Of a DNA stretch of 64,000 bases, positions 22,596-31,275 are shown piece by piece (the stretch's first letter is position 1; every line of letters starts with the position of its first letter). Position numbers and translations under genes: made by a program. This DNA comes from Pseudomonadota bacterium (GTDB lineage Bacteria; Pseudomonadota; Gammaproteobacteria; Steroidobacterales; Steroidobacteraceae). The notes below the pieces were generated by a model. The model worked only from the letters and a program-made list of their open reading frames with translations. It was not told where the DNA came from and ran no database searches. The DNA lies in the NCBI GenBank assembly GCA_016705325.1, contig JADIYJ010000027.1, positions 682,001-746,000 on the forward strand. Reading direction: 5' to 3'.

Positions 22596-23826
22596 CACTA
22601 CTGTCCGGTTAAGCGCTTGGTCTGGGCCCAGAGTGCATTGATTTGATGGAGATATTTGCAGCTTTTGGGGTGGTGTCGACTTGAACACGGAGCGGTCGGT
22701 CGGCGAAGTTCTCGGGGTTCATCTCCCGAGCATCGCGCATGTATGCCGGCAAGACGTTGTTCGCACAGATCATGGATTTCCTGCCGTGGACGAGCTTCCA
22801 GCGCATCGTGCAACGCTACCGCGGCGATCATCGAGCCCGCACGCTCACCTGCGCGGAACAGTTTCGCGTGATGGCGTTCGCGCAACTCACCTACCGAGAG
22901 AGCCTGCGCGACATCGAGACGTGTCTCGCGGCTCAAGCCAGCAAGCTCTACCACATGGGCTTTCGCGAACCGGTGCGCCGCGCCACGCTCGCCGATGCAA
23001 ACGAAGCACGCGACTGGCGCATCTACGCCGAGTTTGCCCAGCGTCTGATCGCCCGGGCGCGCCGACTCTATGCTCAGGACAGCTTCGGCGTGGAACTCGA
23101 CCATACCGTTTACGCACTCGATGCCACGACCATCGATCTGTGCCTGTCGATGTTCCCGTGGGCGTTCCGTTCGACCAAGGCCGCCGTGAAGCTGCACACG
23201 CTGCTCGACCTGCGGGGCGCGATTCCCAGCTTTATCCACATCTCCGACGGCAAGCTGCACGACGTCAACGTGCTCGATCTGCTGCTGCCCGAGCCGGGCG
23301 CCTTCTACATCATGGATCGCGGCTACCTCGACTTCGCGCGCCTGTATGGGCTCGATCAAGCAGGCAGCTTCTTCGTCACCCGCGCCAAGCGCAACATGAA
23401 TGCGCGACGTCTTTACTCCGCTGCCGTCGATCGCGAGACCGGGCTGATCTGCGATCAGACCATCGCGCTCAACAACTTCTACGCCGCCCGCGCGCACCAT
23501 CTGCGCGCTCTACAAGAGTCGCTGGCAGGTGGAGCTGTTCTTCAAGTGGGTGAAGCAGCACCTGGGCATCAAGCGTTTCTACGGCACCTCCGACAACGCA
23601 GTGAAGACCCAGGTCTGGATCGCCGTATCGGTCTATGTGCTCGTCGCGATCATCAAGAAGGAACTGCAATTGGACGCATCGTTGCATACGTTGCTACAGA
23701 TCCTGTCGGCCACGCTGTTCGAGAAAATGCCGTTGCAACAAGCCCTTGCAGATTCTGCCGACCTCGCTTCCAGCCTCGACGCGGCTAACCAGTTGACTTT
23801 GTTCGATTCTTAACCGGACAGTAGTG
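22596..23826 (+). mobile_element. IS4-family insertion sequence (1231 bp)
   Basis: Perfect 18-bp terminal inverted repeats, CACTACTGTCCGGTTAAG at 22596-22613 and its inverse at 23809-23826. The 9-bp target duplication ATTAGTCGG is found at 22587-22595 and 23827-23835. It inserted into the loop of a purine/pyrimidine inverted repeat between the PP2C gene and rph. The transposase has one frame break. Confidence 0.92.
22739..23813 (+). pseudogene. IS4-family transposase (DUF4372 N-terminus), one frameshift
   Basis: The first frame starts MYAGKTLFAQIMDFLPW (DUF4372-like) and carries the first two catalytic Asp residues in YALDATTIDLC and YIMDRGYLDF. Near 23475 the frame must shift so that ICALYKSRWQVELFFKWVKQ with the catalytic Glu follows, ending at the TAA at 23811 within the right terminal repeat. 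The expected sequence is LNNFSTPPARTICALYKSRW, consistent with a small deletion in AACTTCTACG. All catalytic residues survive, so a reversal would restore it. Confidence 0.88.
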
Positions 23827-23870
23827 ATTAGTCGGAGCTTCCACCGCAACTCCTACTATTCACTAATCAC

Positions 23871-23930
23871 TTCCTCCCTTCCTCCCTTCCTCCCTTCCTC
23901 CCTTCCCCCCTTCCCCCCTTCCCCCCTTCC
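23871..23930. repeat. TTCCTCCC microsatellite, pyrimidine arm
   Basis: A tract made almost wholly of T and C, first in TTCCTCCC units and then CCCCCCTT units, directly before the rph ribosome-binding site (TGGAGA). It is the complement of 22504-22577. CACTAATCAC at 23861-23870 likewise pairs with GTGATTAGT near 22584-22592, so the inverted repeat extends beyond the simple tract. Confidence 0.85.
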
Positions 23931-23941
23931 TGGAGACTTCC

Positions 23942-24703
23942 TTGAGACCGAGTGGCCGTGCGCCAGACCAGTTGCGTCCTGTCCGTATCACGCGCGGGTT
24001 CACCCGGCACGCGGAAGGTTCCGTGCTGGTCGAGTTCGGCGACACGCGCGTGGTCGTCACCGCCACCGTCGAAGAAGGCGTGCCCGGCTTCCTGCGTGGC
24101 AAGGGCGAGGGCTGGATCACCGCCGAATACGGCATGCTGCCGCGCGCGACGCACAGCCGCAGCGCGCGCGAGGCGGCGCGCGGCAAGCAAGGCGGCCGCA
24201 CCCTCGAAATCCAGCGGCTGATCGGGCGCTCGTTGCGCGCGGTCGTCGACATGCGTGCGCTCGGCGAGCGCACCGTCACGCTCGATTGCGACGTGCTGCA
24301 GGCCGATGGCGGTACGCGCACCGCCTCGATCACGGGGGCCTACGTCGCGCTTGCCGACGCCATGAGCACGCTCGTGCGCCGGCGCTCGCTCACGGCCAGC
24401 CCCTTGCACGGCCAGGTTGCCGCGGTCTCGGTCGGCATCGTGCGCGGCGAACCGGTCGTCGATCTCGACTACGTGGAGGATTCGTCGGCCGAGACCGACA
24501 TGAACGTGGTGATGAACAACGGCGGCGGTTTCGTCGAGGTGCAGGGCACCGCCGAAGGCCACGCCTTCCGCCGTCACGAGCTCGACCAGTTGCTCGACCT
24601 GGCGGCGAACTCGTGCCAGCAGCTCTTCGCAGTGCAGCTCGAAGCGTTGCAGGCGCCGCTCGCGGTGGTTCCGGAAGGAGCGCCGCGCAGCAAGGCGCGC
24701 TGA
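23942..24703 (+). CDS. rph: Ribonuclease PH
   Basis: A 253-residue protein of normal length beginning MRPSGRAPDQLRPVRITRGF. RNase PH signatures include GEGWITAEYGMLPRATHSR and DVLQADGGTRTASITG. It is a hexameric phosphorolytic 3'-5' exoribonuclease that trims tRNA 3' ends. The start is a TTG at 23942, preceded by TGGAGA; no ATG fits the conserved N-terminus. rdgB follows after six bases, as in many proteobacteria. Confidence 0.95.
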   Translation: MRPSGRAPDQLRPVRITRGFTRHAEGSVLVEFGDTRVVVTATVEEGVPGFLRGKGEGWITAEYGMLPRATHSRSAREAARGKQGGRTLEIQRLIGRSLRAVVDMRALGERTVTLDCDVLQADGGTRTASITGAYVALADAMSTLVRRRSLTASPLHGQVAAVSVGIVRGEPVVDLDYVEDSSAETDMNVVMNNGGGFVEVQGTAEGHAFRRHELDQLLDLAANSCQQLFAVQLEALQAPLAVVPEGAPRSKAR

Positions 24704-24709
24704 GGCCTC

Positions 24710-25318
24710 GTGCGCATTCCCGCGCGACTCGTCCTTGCCACCGGCAACGCCGGCAAGCTGCGCGAGATGCGCGAGATCCTCGCGCCGTGGCAGGCCGACG
24801 TGCGCTCGCTCGCCGAGTTCACGCTGGAGTCCGCGGCTGAAACCGGCCTGACGTTCGTGGAAAACGCGCTGCTGAAGGCGCGCTTTGCCGCGCGCGTCGC
24901 GGGGCTGCCGGCCATCGCCGACGATTCCGGTCTCGAAGTCGACGCACTGCACGGCGCACCGGGGATCCACTCGGCCCGGTACGCGGGTCCCGCCTGCGAC
25001 GATGCCGCGAACAACGCGCAGCTGTTGCGCGAGCTCGGGCCGGTCGCGGACGCCGCGCGCACCGCGCGCTATCGCTGCGCGATGGTCTTCCTGCGCTGGC
25101 CTGCAGACCCGTCGCCCGTGATCGCGCAGGCGGCATGGGAAGGTCGCATCGGTCGGCTGGCCCGCGGCAGCGGCGGTTTCGGCTACGACCCGCTGTTCCT
25201 GGTGGATGACGGCGCGCGCACCGCGGCCGAACTCGCGCCCGCCGACAAGAACCTGAGGAGTCATCGCGGCCAGGCGCTGCGCGGCCTGGTCGCCGCACTC
25301 GCGTCCGGCACGCCATGA
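24710..25318 (+). CDS. rdgB: XTP/dITP diphosphatase (HAM1/RdgB)
   Basis: A 202-residue protein. The signature LATGNAGKLREM opens the nucleotide-binding site, followed by IADDSGLEVDAL and the C-terminal FGYDPLF and SHRGQAL. It hydrolyses non-canonical purine triphosphates (XTP, ITP, dITP) to monophosphates and so protects DNA and RNA. The start is GTG at 24710. The 3' end overlaps hemW by four bases (ATGA). Confidence 0.95.
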   Translation: MRIPARLVLATGNAGKLREMREILAPWQADVRSLAEFTLESAAETGLTFVENALLKARFAARVAGLPAIADDSGLEVDALHGAPGIHSARYAGPACDDAANNAQLLRELGPVADAARTARYRCAMVFLRWPADPSPVIAQAAWEGRIGRLARGSGGFGYDPLFLVDDGARTAAELAPADKNLRSHRGQALRGLVAALASGTP

Positions 25319-26478
25319 TCGACGCACGACAGCTGCCACTTGCGCTCTACGTGCACCTGCCGTGGTGCGTGCGCAAGTGCCCGTACTGCGATTTCAACTC
25401 GCACGCCGTCCCGGCGGGCGGCATGGCCGAGCAGGCCTACGTCACCGCGCTGCAACGCGACCTCGAGCACGCGGCAACGGGTGCCGCGGGGCGCGAAATC
25501 GTCTCCGTGTTCTTTGGCGGCGGCACGCCCAGCCTGTTCAGCCCGGCGGCCATCGGGCGCGTGCTGGAGCACGCCCGCGCGTTGCTGCCGTTCGCGGCCG
25601 ATGTCGAGATCACGCTCGAAGCGAATCCCGGCACCGTCGAGCACGGACGATTCAGCGAGTACGCGGCCGCCGGCGTGAATCGCGTGTCGCTGGGCGCACA
25701 GAGCTTCGACGACGAGCGGCTCGCGGTCCTCGGCCGCATCCATGGCGCGAGTGACACCGCACGCGCCGTGGACGAGCTGCGCGCGGCCGGCATCGACAAC
25801 TTCAACCTCGACCTGATGTACGCGCTGCCGGGGCAGGACCTGCGGGGCGCCCTGGCGGACCTCGAGTGTGCCATCGAACTCGGGCCGAGCCACGTTTCGC
25901 ATTACCAGCTCACGCTCGAACCCGACACGCCGTTTGCCAGGCGACCGCCGCCACTGCTACCCGACGACGAAGCGGCGTGGACGATGCAGCTCGAGTGCCA
26001 GGCGCGGCTGGCCAGCGCCGGCTTCGAACAATACGAGGTCTCGGCGTATGCGCAGCGTGGCCGGCGCTGCCGGCACAACCTCGGTTACTGGGAATTCGGC
26101 GATTACCTCGGCGTGGGCGCCGGTGCGCACGGCAAGCTGACGCAGGTCGCGACGGGCAAGGTCGAACGCACCGTTCGCGTGCGTCATCCCGCGGCTTATC
26201 TCGCGGCCGACCTGCCCCAGGAGCGCATCTCCGAGTCGCGTACGGTGCCGGAAGCCGACCTGCCGTTCGAGTTCATGCTCAATGCGTTGCGACTGGTCGC
26301 GGGTTTCACCGCAGAGCGGTTCGAAGCGCGGACCGGACGGCCCCGCGCTGCGCTCACCGGGGCGATCCAGCGGGCCGAGGCCCGCGGACTGCTCGAACGG
26401 CGGGACGAGCGCTGGCAACCGACGGCGCGGGGCCGCCAGTTTCTGAACGACCTCCAGGAGCTGTTTCTTCCGGTTTGA
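25315..26478 (+). CDS. hemW: Radical SAM heme chaperone HemW
   Basis: A 387-residue protein with the radical SAM cluster motif CVRKCPYC (Cys18, Cys22, Cys25), the SAM-binding FFGGGTPSLF, and the HemW C-terminal domain. HemW binds heme and inserts it into respiratory proteins; it was once annotated as oxygen-independent coproporphyrinogen oxidase, from which it differs by lacking the extra N-terminal Cys. It is translationally coupled to rdgB. Confidence 0.94.
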   Translation: MIDARQLPLALYVHLPWCVRKCPYCDFNSHAVPAGGMAEQAYVTALQRDLEHAATGAAGREIVSVFFGGGTPSLFSPAAIGRVLEHARALLPFAADVEITLEANPGTVEHGRFSEYAAAGVNRVSLGAQSFDDERLAVLGRIHGASDTARAVDELRAAGIDNFNLDLMYALPGQDLRGALADLECAIELGPSHVSHYQLTLEPDTPFARRPPPLLPDDEAAWTMQLECQARLASAGFEQYEVSAYAQRGRRCRHNLGYWEFGDYLGVGAGAHGKLTQVATGKVERTVRVRHPAAYLAADLPQERISESRTVPEADLPFEFMLNALRLVAGFTAERFEARTGRPRAALTGAIQRAEARGLLERRDERWQPTARGRQFLNDLQELFLPV

Positions 26479-26581
26479 CATAGTTTTAGCGTCGTTTCGG
26501 CGCGCGGCCCAGGTGCCGCTGACCGTCGGCGGCTGCAAATGGGCTTGCATGACGGCATCGAAAGGAGTACTCGAAATTCAG

Positions 26582-26794
26582 TTATGCACAACGGCGGGCA
26601 GGGAGGCCCACTTTCGGCGGGTTACGGCCTGTAGCGAATGTGAAACGTTAGGCGACGAACATAAGTAATTGATATTAAATGCTAAATAGGCTTGATCATT
26701 TTTTGATCAATGCGGAAATTACCGCGTCTCGCGGCGCGGAAGGTCCGTAGTGAGGCCATTCATCCACACAGTTATCCACAGCTTTTGTGGATAA
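26582..26794. other. DnaA-box cluster with an AT-rich segment (oriC-like)
   Basis: Three matches to the DnaA-box consensus TTATNCACA lie in one intergenic region: TTATGCACA at 26582-26590, TTATCCACA at 26772-26780, and its inverse at 26786-26794 five bases further on. Between them is the most AT-rich stretch of the neighbourhood (26660-26712), with TTGATCA-TTTTT-TGATCAA at 26692-26710. This resembles a DNA-unwinding element beside DnaA boxes. dnaA, gidA and rpmH are not adjacent, so it may be an origin, a DnaA-titration site or a regulatory region. Confidence 0.4.
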
Positions 26795-26869
26795 CATTGG
26801 TTAAATCGGCCCACGCGGTTCGATCGAGAATCTGTCTACCGGCCCGATCCAGGCGTGACGCGATGTCGC

Positions 26870-26898
26870 TTGTCGATTCCAGGGCGGATCCCTATAAT
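26870..26898 (+). promoter_or_regulatory. Sigma-70 promoter of rpmE
   Basis: TTGTCG (26870-26875) and perfect TATAAT (26893-26898) with a 17-bp spacer, 37 bp before the rpmE start codon. Confidence 0.75.
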
Positions 26899-26935
26899 TC
26901 GCGCCCCTCTTTTGCACCTGCCTGGAAGCTGCGCC

Positions 26936-27154
26936 ATGAAAGCCGCGATCCATCCGAACTACAAGGCGATCACCGTCACCTGCAGCTGCGGCAACACGTT
27001 CGAAACGCGTTCCACGCTCGGCAACGACCTGCAGATCGAAGTCTGCTCGAACTGTCACCCGTTCTACACGGGCAAGCAGAAGATGGTGGACACGGGTGGC
27101 CGCGTCGACCGCTTCCGCAAGAAGTACGCGACGGGCGCCGCCGCCAAGGCCTGA
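26936..27154 (+). CDS. rpmE: 50S ribosomal protein L31 (zinc-binding form)
   Basis: A 72-residue protein with the four zinc ligands Cys16, Cys18, Cys37 and Cys40 (TCSCGN and EVCSNCHPFYTGKQK), so it is the C+ type used when zinc is sufficient. It sits on the central protuberance of the large subunit and bridges the subunits. It has its own promoter and a double hairpin terminator. The ATG at 26936 follows CTGGAAGCTGCGCC, with GGAA as a weak ribosome-binding site. Confidence 0.96.
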   Translation: MKAAIHPNYKAITVTCSCGNTFETRSTLGNDLQIEVCSNCHPFYTGKQKMVDTGGRVDRFRKKYATGAAAKA

Positions 27155-27196
27155 CGCCTTTCCGCCCGGCCTCCGGCCGGAGCGCGGACGACCAAC

Positions 27197-27231
27197 GGGG
27201 CGCCTCGGGGCGCCCCGCTGCATTTGCGGGG
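27197..27231 (+). terminator. Overlapping hairpins after rpmE
   Basis: GGGGCGCC and GGCGCCCC (27197-27216) form one stem. CCCCGC and GCGGGG (27213-27231) form an alternative stem followed by TCCGTTTA. The two are mutually exclusive. Confidence 0.6.
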
Positions 27232-27313
27232 TCCGTTTAACTTCTGCCGTGCAGGAACTTTCTGCCCACCGCGGCGCACTCTAGACTCAGGACCCGTTGC
27301 CCTGGAGCGAACC

Positions 27314-28795
27314 ATGACGATCCCGCCGCGCCTGAAGCTTGCTGCCCTCGCTCTTGCGGCGACGGGGGTGCTTGCCGGATCGGGCGGTTGCGCCACGAAC
27401 CCCGTCACCGGCGGCACCGACATCGTGACGATGAGCGAGGCGCAGGAGATCGAGCTCGGGCGCAAGATGCACCCGCAGATCCTGCAGCAGTACGGCCGTT
27501 TCGACGACGAGCCGCTGCAGCAGTACGTGAGCGAGGTCGGCCAGCGCATCGCCGCGAAGAGCCATCGCCCGAACCTGCAATACACCTTCACGGTGCTCGA
27601 CGGCGACGAGGTCAACGCGTTCGCGCTGCCCGGCGGCTACGTCTACATCACCCGTGGCATCATGGCCTACCTCAACTCCGAGGCCGAACTGGCCGCGGTG
27701 CTCGGCCACGAGATCGGGCACGTCACGGCGCGCCATTCCGTGCGCCAGCAGGCAGGCGCCACCGCGGCGGGCGTCGGTGCCATGGTGGTCGGCATCCTGA
27801 CCGGCAGCGGCGACCTCGCGAACGTCGCCAACATGGCCGGCGGCGCGCTCATCAGCGGCTATGGCCGCGACATGGAACTGGAGGCCGACAAGCTCGGCGC
27901 GGAATACCTGAACCGCATCGGCTACGAGCCCGAGGCGATGATCGACGTCGTCCGCCTGCTCAAGAACCAGGAAATGCTCGAGGTGCAGATGGCGCGGTAG
28001 GAGAACCGCAAGCCCCGCGTCTATCACGGCGTGTTTGCCTCGCACCCGGACAACGACACGCGCCTGCAGGAGGTGGTCAAGGCCGCCGGCAAGGTGCAGA
28101 ACGCCGAGGACCGGCCGCCGAACCGCGACCTCTACCTCTCCCATATCAATGGCTTGCCCGTGGGCGACAGCCGGGCACAGGGGGTCGTGCGCGGCTCGCG
28201 CTTCTATCACGCTGACCTCGGTATCACGCTGGCGTTCCCGACCGGCTGGATCGTCGACAACCAGCGCAGCAAGGTGGTGGCTTACACCGAGGCCAAGGAC
28301 GCCGTCATGACGGTGTCGGCCGAGGCGCCGCCGCCCGGCATGGCGCCGAAGGAGTTCCTGGGCCGGATGCTGCAAGGCGTCACAACGACCGAGGCCGCAC
28401 CGCTGCAGGTGAACAGCCTGGACGGCTACCGCGCCGTCGTGCGCAGCATGACCCTGCCCTGGGGCAACCAGGGGCCAGCCAACGTGGCCGTGGTGTACTA
28501 CAACAACCTCGCCTACATCTTCCAGGGGTCCACGCGCCAGGCGGCGGGACTGTCGGGTTTCGAGCCGGTCTTCCTGTCGAGCGTGAAGACGTTCCGGCGT
28601 CTCAAGGACAACGAATTCACGGTCGCCGAACCGGACCGGATCCGGGTGATCCAGGCCACCAGGCAGACGAACATCGAGCAGTTGGCGCAAAAATCGCCGA
28701 TCAAGAAGTACCCGGCCGAGAGACTCCGGCTCCTGAACGACCTGTATCCGGACAAGGAACCCACGCCGGGCCAGAAGCTCAAGGTGGTGGAATAG
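27314..28795 (+). pseudogene. M48-family periplasmic metalloprotease interrupted by an in-frame TAG
   Basis: The N-terminal part has a signal peptide with a lipobox-like GGC, then the zinc motif HEIGH (His132, Glu133, His136) and ELEADKLGAEYL with the third ligand. Codon 229 is TAG (27998-28000). The same frame continues at once with ENRKPRVYHGVFASHPDND, clearly the rest of the protein, to a C-terminal PGQKLKVVE at 28793. No indel is present, so this is a point nonsense change, sequencing error or readthrough. The intact protein would have 493 residues and act in envelope protein quality control. Confidence 0.8.
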
Positions 28796-28839
28796 TCCGA
28801 TCTTGAACAAACTTTGCTGCCGTGCAAACCTGACTGGCC

Positions 28840-28878
28840 AACCCCGTGTTGTCGGGGCGCGAGTGTCGACACGGGGTT
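28840..28878 (+). promoter_or_regulatory. Hairpin covering the gltA translation start region
   Basis: AACCCCGTGT (28840-28849) and ACACGGGGTT (28869-28878) are perfect 10-bp arms with a 19-base loop, ending nine bases before the gltA ATG. The only Shine-Dalgarno-like bases (CGGGG) are in the right arm, so the hairpin could limit translation of citrate synthase. It could also be a terminator for the upstream gene. Confidence 0.45.
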
Positions 28879-28887
28879 TGCATCACG

Positions 28888-30186
28888 ATGAGCAGCAAGA
28901 AGTACGAACTGGTCAACACCGAGACCGGTAAGAAGTCCGTCCTCGAGGCGCGCAGCGGGACCGTCGGCCCGGACTGCGTCAACATCGCCAGCATCAACAA
29001 GGACCTTGGGGTTTTCACGTTCGATCCGGGCTTCATGGCCACGGCGGCGTGCGAAAGCAGGATCACCTACATCGACGGTGACAACGGGATCCTGCTGTAC
29101 CGGGGCTACCCGATCGAGCAGCTCGCGACCAAATCCAGTTTCCTCGAGACGGCGTACCTGCTGCTGCACGGCGACCTGCCGGTCAGCAGCCAGTTCGAGC
29201 AGTTCGACCGCTCGATCCGCTACCACACGATGCTGAACGAATCGCTGCTGCGGTTCTTCAACGGCTTCCACTACAACGCGCACCCGATGGCGATGGTGTC
29301 CGCGGTGGTCTCGTCGATGGCGGCGTTCTACCACGACTCCATGGACAACAATAACCCGCGCCACCGCGAGATCTTCGCGCACCGCATCCTGGCCAAGATC
29401 CCGACGGTCTCGGCGGCTGCGTTCAAGCACATGCTCGGCCAGCCGTTCGTCTACCCGCGCAACGACCTCGACTACTGCGCGAACATGCTGAACATGTTCT
29501 TCGCCGTGCCGGCCGAGGACTACGTCGTCGACCCGATGGCGGCCGAGGCGCTCGACCTGCTGCTGATGCTGCACGCGGACCACGAGCAGAACGCCAGCAC
29601 GTCCACGGTGCGGCTCGCCGGCAGCACGGGCACGAATCCGTATGCCGCGATCTCCGCCGGCGTTTCCGCGCTCTGGGGTCCCGCGCACGGCGGCGCCAAC
29701 GAAGCCGTGCTGCAGATGCTCGAGGACATCGGCACCGTCGACAACATCCAGAAATTCCTCGCGCGCGTGAAGGACAAGGATGGCAACACGCGGCTCATGG
29801 GCTTCGGTCACCGCGTCTACAAGAACTTCGACCCGCGCGCGAAGATCATCCGCGAGATGTGCCACAAGGTGCTGTCGCGCCTCGGCCAGAACGACAACCC
29901 GCTGTTCGAGCTGGCGCTGCGCCTCGAGGAAATCGCGCTGAAGGACGAATACTTCATCGCCCGCAAGCTCTATCCGAACGTCGACTTCTATTCCGGCGTG
30001 ATCTACAGCGCGCTCGGCATCCCGCGCTCGATGTTCACGGTCATGTTCGCCATCGCCCGCACCGCCGGCTGGGTGGCGCACTGGCAGGAGATGATCGGCG
30101 ATCCGGCCATGAAGATCGGGCGGCCGCGCCAGCTGTACACCGGGCCGACGCAGCGGGACTACGTCGACGTCGACAAGCGCGGCTGA
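28888..30186 (+). CDS. gltA: Citrate synthase (type II)
   Basis: A 432-residue protein of the NADH-sensitive, hexameric proteobacterial type. Catalytic His residues lie in LHADHEQNASTSTVR and WGPAHGGANE, with GFGHRVYKNFDPRA and the catalytic Asp in YPNVDFYSG. It condenses acetyl-CoA and oxaloacetate in the first step of the TCA cycle. The ATG at 28888 lacks a free ribosome-binding site because of the hairpin just upstream. Repeats begin 19 bp after its stop. Confidence 0.97.
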   Translation: MSSKKYELVNTETGKKSVLEARSGTVGPDCVNIASINKDLGVFTFDPGFMATAACESRITYIDGDNGILLYRGYPIEQLATKSSFLETAYLLLHGDLPVSSQFEQFDRSIRYHTMLNESLLRFFNGFHYNAHPMAMVSAVVSSMAAFYHDSMDNNNPRHREIFAHRILAKIPTVSAAAFKHMLGQPFVYPRNDLDYCANMLNMFFAVPAEDYVVDPMAAEALDLLLMLHADHEQNASTSTVRLAGSTGTNPYAAISAGVSALWGPAHGGANEAVLQMLEDIGTVDNIQKFLARVKDKDGNTRLMGFGHRVYKNFDPRAKIIREMCHKVLSRLGQNDNPLFELALRLEEIALKDEYFIARKLYPNVDFYSGVIYSALGIPRSMFTVMFAIARTAGWVAHWQEMIGDPAMKIGRPRQLYTGPTQRDYVDVDKRG

Positions 30187-30204
30187 GTTTTTCGGGCGCC
30201 CTGC

Positions 30205-30338
30205 AAGGCAGACATACGCAGGTTGCAGCGGGTCGATCCGGTACCTGTCCCCGAGCTTGGAAAGGCAGACACGCGCAGGTTGCAGGGGGTCGATCCGGTA
30301 CCTGTCCCCGAGCGCGTGTCTGCCTTTCCAAGCTCGGG
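30205..30338. repeat. REP-like palindrome cluster, left of the host-attachment gene
   Basis: Two direct copies 57 bp apart start AAGGCAGACA at 30205 and 30262. Each contains GATCCGGTACCTGTCCCCGA. They are followed by an inverted partial copy, GCGTGTCTGCCTTTCC (30313 onward). The same modules recur at 30957-31256. Confidence 0.8.
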
Positions 30339-30447
30339 GCGGGGGCCCGGATCAGCCGCCAGCAACCCGCGCCTGTGCACATTCACGAATTGCCGTACGC
30401 GCCGCGCGGGAGCACTCTGGAATCGGGTCCCGCAGCGGGAGATTCGC

Positions 30448-30903
30448 ATGAGTCGCATACGCATCGTCGTCGCCGATCAGGCCGAGGCGATTTTCTACGA
30501 CCTCAGTTCGCTCAAGGCACGTCCTACCGAAGTCGCGCGGATGTCGGATCCGGCGGCCCACCTGCACGACCGGGATTTTTCCAGTGACCGGCCCGGGCGA
30601 TCGTACGAGAGCGTTGGCGGCGCACGCCACGCCATCGCGCGCGAGAACGAGCCGCGGCGCCGCGAGGCTGTCAAGTTCGCGAAGGAGATCGCAGGCAGGC
30701 TGGACCAGGACCGGCGCAAGAAGGAGTACGAACAGCTGATCGTCGTCGCCGCCGCACCGTTCCGCAGCCTGATGCGCACCGAATTCTCGACCGACACGAC
30801 GGCCTGCATCGTGCACGAGGTGCCCAAGGATCTCGTCCACAGTCCGGTTGAGGTCCTGCGCGAGCACCTGCCGACCACGGCGCAGGAGTTGAAGTCCGCC
30901 TGA
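30448..30903 (+). CDS. Host-attachment-family protein
   Basis: A 151-residue protein of the family named for a role in attachment to host cells (PF10116 type). Features are an N-terminal IVVADQAEAIFYDL strand-loop, a basic middle section, and the conserved C-terminal half (LIVVAAAPFRSLMRTEF, VPKDLVHSPVEVLREHLP). The fold resembles eRF1 domain 3-like proteins; the biochemical role is not established. GGGAG eight bases upstream supports the start. REP-like clusters flank it on both sides. Confidence 0.8.
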   Translation: MSRIRIVVADQAEAIFYDLSSLKARPTEVARMSDPAAHLHDRDFSSDRPGRSYESVGGARHAIARENEPRRREAVKFAKEIAGRLDQDRRKKEYEQLIVVAAAPFRSLMRTEFSTDTTACIVHEVPKDLVHSPVEVLREHLPTTAQELKSA

Positions 30904-30956
30904 TCGCGCGGCGCTGCGTGCCGCACGTGGCCGATTCGTGCTTCTTGCTGCAACGT

Positions 30957-31256
30957 GAAAAGGCAGACACGCGCTCGGGAAGAACGACCCGATCGGTCGC
31001 TTGCGCGGCGGCGGCCGTGCGGATTCCAGCTTCGAGGTCGCTCGTAACCGGTTACCTGCGCCGTGCGACGTTCGCGGGCTTCCCCGCGAACGAGCTCAGG
31101 CGCCGGCTCACAAGCGGCCGATCCGGTACCTGTCCCCGAGCGCGTGTCTGCCTTTCCAAGCTCGGGGACAGGTACCGGATCGGCCGCCCGCAACCAGCGC
31201 GTGTCTGCCTTTCCAAGCTCGGGGATAGGTACCGGATCGGCCGCCTGCAACCCGCT
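30957..31256. repeat. REP-like palindrome cluster, right of the host-attachment gene
   Basis: AAAAGGCAGACACGCGCTCG at 30957 is a partial module. CGGCCGATCCGGTACCTGTC starts at 31115, and two inverted modules start CGTGTCTGCCTTTCCAAGCT near 31142 and 31199, 57 bp apart. GGTACC-centred palindromes are present in each. The remaining bases between 30980 and 31110 hold nothing recognisable. Confidence 0.8.
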
Positions 31257-31275
31257 CGAAGCAGGGGAGCGAGCA

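Noticed and set aside
23460..23500. Programmed frameshift in the IS4-family transposase
   Set aside because: No A6G-type or other slippery heptamer is present at the break, and this IS group normally makes its transposase from one frame. A small indel is simpler.
22598..23500. A 300-codon minus-strand frame over the IS4 transposase
   Set aside because: It is antisense to a transposase with all three catalytic residues and terminal repeats.
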